8,629 nucleotides of DNA from Candidatus Helarchaeota archaeon (lineage in GTDB: Archaea > Asgardarchaeota > Lokiarchaeia > Helarchaeales > HEL-GB-A), in contig JAEOSY010000216.1 of assembly GCA_016840125.1 (NCBI GenBank), positions 1 through 8,629 of the forward strand. Direction: 5' to 3'. The notes beneath the pieces were generated by a model, which saw only the letters and a program-made list of their open reading frames with translations, searched no databases and had not been told where the DNA came from. Within the stretch, counting starts at the first letter, position 1. Each line of letters opens with the position of its first letter. Below are positions 7,583 through 8,629 of the stretch, piece after piece. The position numbers were made by a program, and so were the translations under genes.

Positions 7583-8263
7583 ATGACAAAAATCCTGATC
7601 GTTGAAGACGAAAAAGACATGGTGACCGGTTTAAAGTTCAACCTCGAGGCACGTGATTATACCGTCATCGCTGCCTACGATGGTGAAACGGGTTATCAGA
7701 AAGCCCTAAAGGAAAAACCTGACCTCGTGCTTCTGGACCTCATGCTGCCAAAGCGTAATGGTTACGAAGTGTGCAAGAGCCTGAAAGAAGAAATGCCCAA
7801 ACTGCCCATCATCATGCTAACGGCAAAAAGCCAGGAAGCGGAGATTGTCACCGGGCTGGAGCTGGGAGCAGATGATTACATCACAAAGCCCTTCAGTGTC
7901 CTTGAACTGCTCGCCCGTATCAAAGCCGTTCTGCGGCGTGCGCAATCCGGCACACGAGTCCCGGAAGTCTATCGCTCTGCTGATCTCGAAATCGACTTTA
8001 GAACGTATTCCACCCGGAAAAAAGGCCAGTCACTGACACTCACCCCGCGGGAATATGAGATACTCAAATACTTCATTGAAAGACGTGGAGAAATTGTTTC
8101 ACGTGACGACCTCCTCAACCATGTCTGGGGCTACGATTCTTTCCCGAATACGCGCACGGTTGATGCTCATATTGCCAAGCTGCGTCAGAAAATCGAAGAC
8201 AAGCCTGAGGAACCACAGCTCATTATCACGATCCATGGCATAGGTTACAAATTTCTGGAATGA
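7583..8263 (+). CDS. OmpR/PhoB-family response regulator B
   Basis: This DNA-binding response regulator is probably phosphorylated by kinase B. The receiver domain (about 1-120) carries D9/E10, phospho-acceptor D52 (in VLLDLMLP), T80 and K102 (in TKPFS). The winged-helix domain (about 130-226) has the recognition-helix region TRTVDAHIAKLRQKI and ends GIGYKFLE. ATG 7583 is chosen: it gives MTKILIVEDE, matches regulator A residue for residue at the start, and yields the same 226-aa length. ATG 7574 would add three residues (MNN). The longer open frame back to 7448 overlaps the kinase and is not real. A weak TTGGA (7569-7573) lies 9 bases before the start. The coding DNA is noticeably richer in GC than regulator A (about 50% against 40% in lines I counted). 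Confidence 0.95.
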   Translation: MTKILIVEDEKDMVTGLKFNLEARDYTVIAAYDGETGYQKALKEKPDLVLLDLMLPKRNGYEVCKSLKEEMPKLPIIMLTAKSQEAEIVTGLELGADDYITKPFSVLELLARIKAVLRRAQSGTRVPEVYRSADLEIDFRTYSTRKKGQSLTLTPREYEILKYFIERRGEIVSRDDLLNHVWGYDSFPNTRTVDAHIAKLRQKIEDKPEEPQLIITIHGIGYKFLE

Positions 8264-8278
8264 GTACAGCTGTAATTT

Positions 8279-8295
8279 TTTACATTAGCTTAACA
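8279..8295 (+). promoter_or_regulatory. TTTACA/TTAACA direct repeat after regulator B, candidate binding site
   Basis: TTTACA (8279-8284) and TTAACA (8290-8295) are spaced 11 bases, in the same orientation as the ATGACA pair after regulator A. The bases that follow are also similar: ACA-ACTTTTCATAC here against ACACACTTTTTACC at 2656-2669. This suggests a related control region between regulator and secreted-protein gene in both modules. The site lies about 90 bases before the ATG at 8385. No clear -35/-10 pair was identified. Confidence 0.42.
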
Positions 8296-8345
8296 ACTTT
8301 TCATACTTTGTTTGCGACTTTTAACATAGTCTAGTGCATATTAGA

Positions 8346-8366
8346 GGTGAAGAATATTTATTCACC
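8346..8366 (+). promoter_or_regulatory. 21-bp dyad GGTGAA-N9-TTCACC upstream of the last gene
   Basis: GGTGAA (8346-8351) and TTCACC (8361-8366) form a perfect six-base inverted repeat, with two more pairs possible inside. The dyad ends 8 bases before the GGAGG ribosome site. It could be an operator for a dimeric repressor or a leader RNA hairpin. No equivalent is seen before the paralogous gene at 3055. Confidence 0.35.
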
Positions 8367-8384
8367 AAAAAATTGGAGGTTAAA

Positions 8385-8629
8385 ATGAACTGTAAAAAGA
8401 CACTGGCACTAGGCCTAGCCATCGGCCTGATATTGGGAAACTATCAGGCCTTCGCCCAAAGCGCTGAGGAGCTCCTGCCCCAAGGTATTCATCTCGAAGA
8501 GGTAAAGGGTGAACTCGAACAGGCAATTGAGGTTTATCAGACTATTGTCAAAGAGTTTCCGGATAACAGGCCGTTTGCAGCAAAGGCACAATTCCATATT
8601 GGGTTGTGTTATGAAAAATTAGGGTTGAA
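8385..8629 (+). CDS. Secreted TPR protein, N-terminal part (3' partial)
   Basis: Eighty-one full codons are visible before the window ends. The N-terminus MNCKKTLALGLAIGLILG is a signal peptide with likely cleavage after AFA (about residue 24); Cys3 is too early to be a lipobox. The mature start is TPR-like: ELEQAIEVYQTIVKEFP and AAKAQFHIGLCYEKLG, closely resembling the propeller protein at 3055 (DLKSAIALYQQLV, RAKAQLHIGICKEKLG). GGAGG at 8375-8379 is 5 bases before the ATG. By analogy a beta-propeller probably follows, but this lies outside the window. The gene occupies the same position after regulator B as the propeller gene does after regulator A. Confidence 0.85.
   Translation, partial: MNCKKTLALGLAIGLILGNYQAFAQSAEELLPQGIHLEEVKGELEQAIEVYQTIVKEFPDNRPFAAKAQFHIGLCYEKLGL

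Noticed and set aside
6496..7641. Minus-strand open frames opposite kinase B and regulator B
   Set aside because: They lack recognisable domains and ribosome sites and lie opposite well-supported kinase/regulator coding sequence.
8265..8280. Terminator after regulator B (TACAGCTGTA followed by T residues)
   Set aside because: The palindrome has no room for a loop, so the possible stem is only about three pairs.
1..8629. CRISPR arrays, tRNA, rRNA, transposase or toxin-antitoxin genes
   Set aside because: I looked for repeated spacers, tRNA-like cloverleaf arms and short paired genes and saw nothing convincing.

Overview
The window is a stretch of bacterial two-component signalling DNA holding six genes, all on the + strand. 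It reads as the same three-gene module twice in tandem: sensor histidine kinase, then OmpR/PhoB-type response regulator, then a secreted TPR protein (with a TolB/PD40-type beta-propeller where the full gene is visible). The first kinase lacks its N-terminus at the left edge, and the last secreted protein is cut by the right edge.

Layout. 1-1937: kinase A, 5' partial (the reading frame is open from base 3). 1962-2642: response regulator A, GTG start. 2643-3054: intergenic, with 11-bp-phased ATGACA direct repeats resembling a Pho box on the minus strand, followed by a ~305-bp gene-free element bounded by 19-bp inverted repeats. 3055-5145: secreted TPR plus 12-motif beta-propeller protein. 5146-5424: AT-rich intergenic with a 10-bp-phased TTTACA array. 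5425-7527: kinase B, complete, 700 aa. 7528-7582: short gap with a very GC-rich hairpin abutting the kinase stop codon. 7583-8263: response regulator B. 8264-8384: intergenic with another 11-bp-spaced repeat (TTTACA/TTAACA) and a 21-bp dyad. 8385-8629: start of a second secreted TPR protein.

How the genes may work together. Both kinases share one plan: membrane anchor, a long (~410 aa) extracytoplasmic sensor region with TPR-like helices, a second membrane helix, HisKA and HATPase. Each lies next to a regulator of exactly 226 aa and a downstream exported protein that also begins with TPR-like helices. The intergenic regions after both regulators and before kinase B carry same-orientation direct repeats of the type WTNACA spaced 10-11 bp, the kind of site OmpR/PhoB-family regulators bind. 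My inference is that each regulator controls the secreted-protein gene next to it (and perhaps the second module), and that the exported protein could feed back on the kinase sensor. None of this is proven by sequence alone.

Organism. The DNA is AT-rich with standard code and good Shine-Dalgarno sites (AGGAGG, GGAGG). Signal peptides plus TolB-like propellers suggest a Gram-negative-type envelope. Secreted TPR-PD40 proteins and large sensor kinases are common in poorly cultured lineages such as KSB1/Calditrichota-like bacteria and Acidobacteriota; the assignment is only a guess. Module 2 coding DNA is visibly richer in G+C than module 1.
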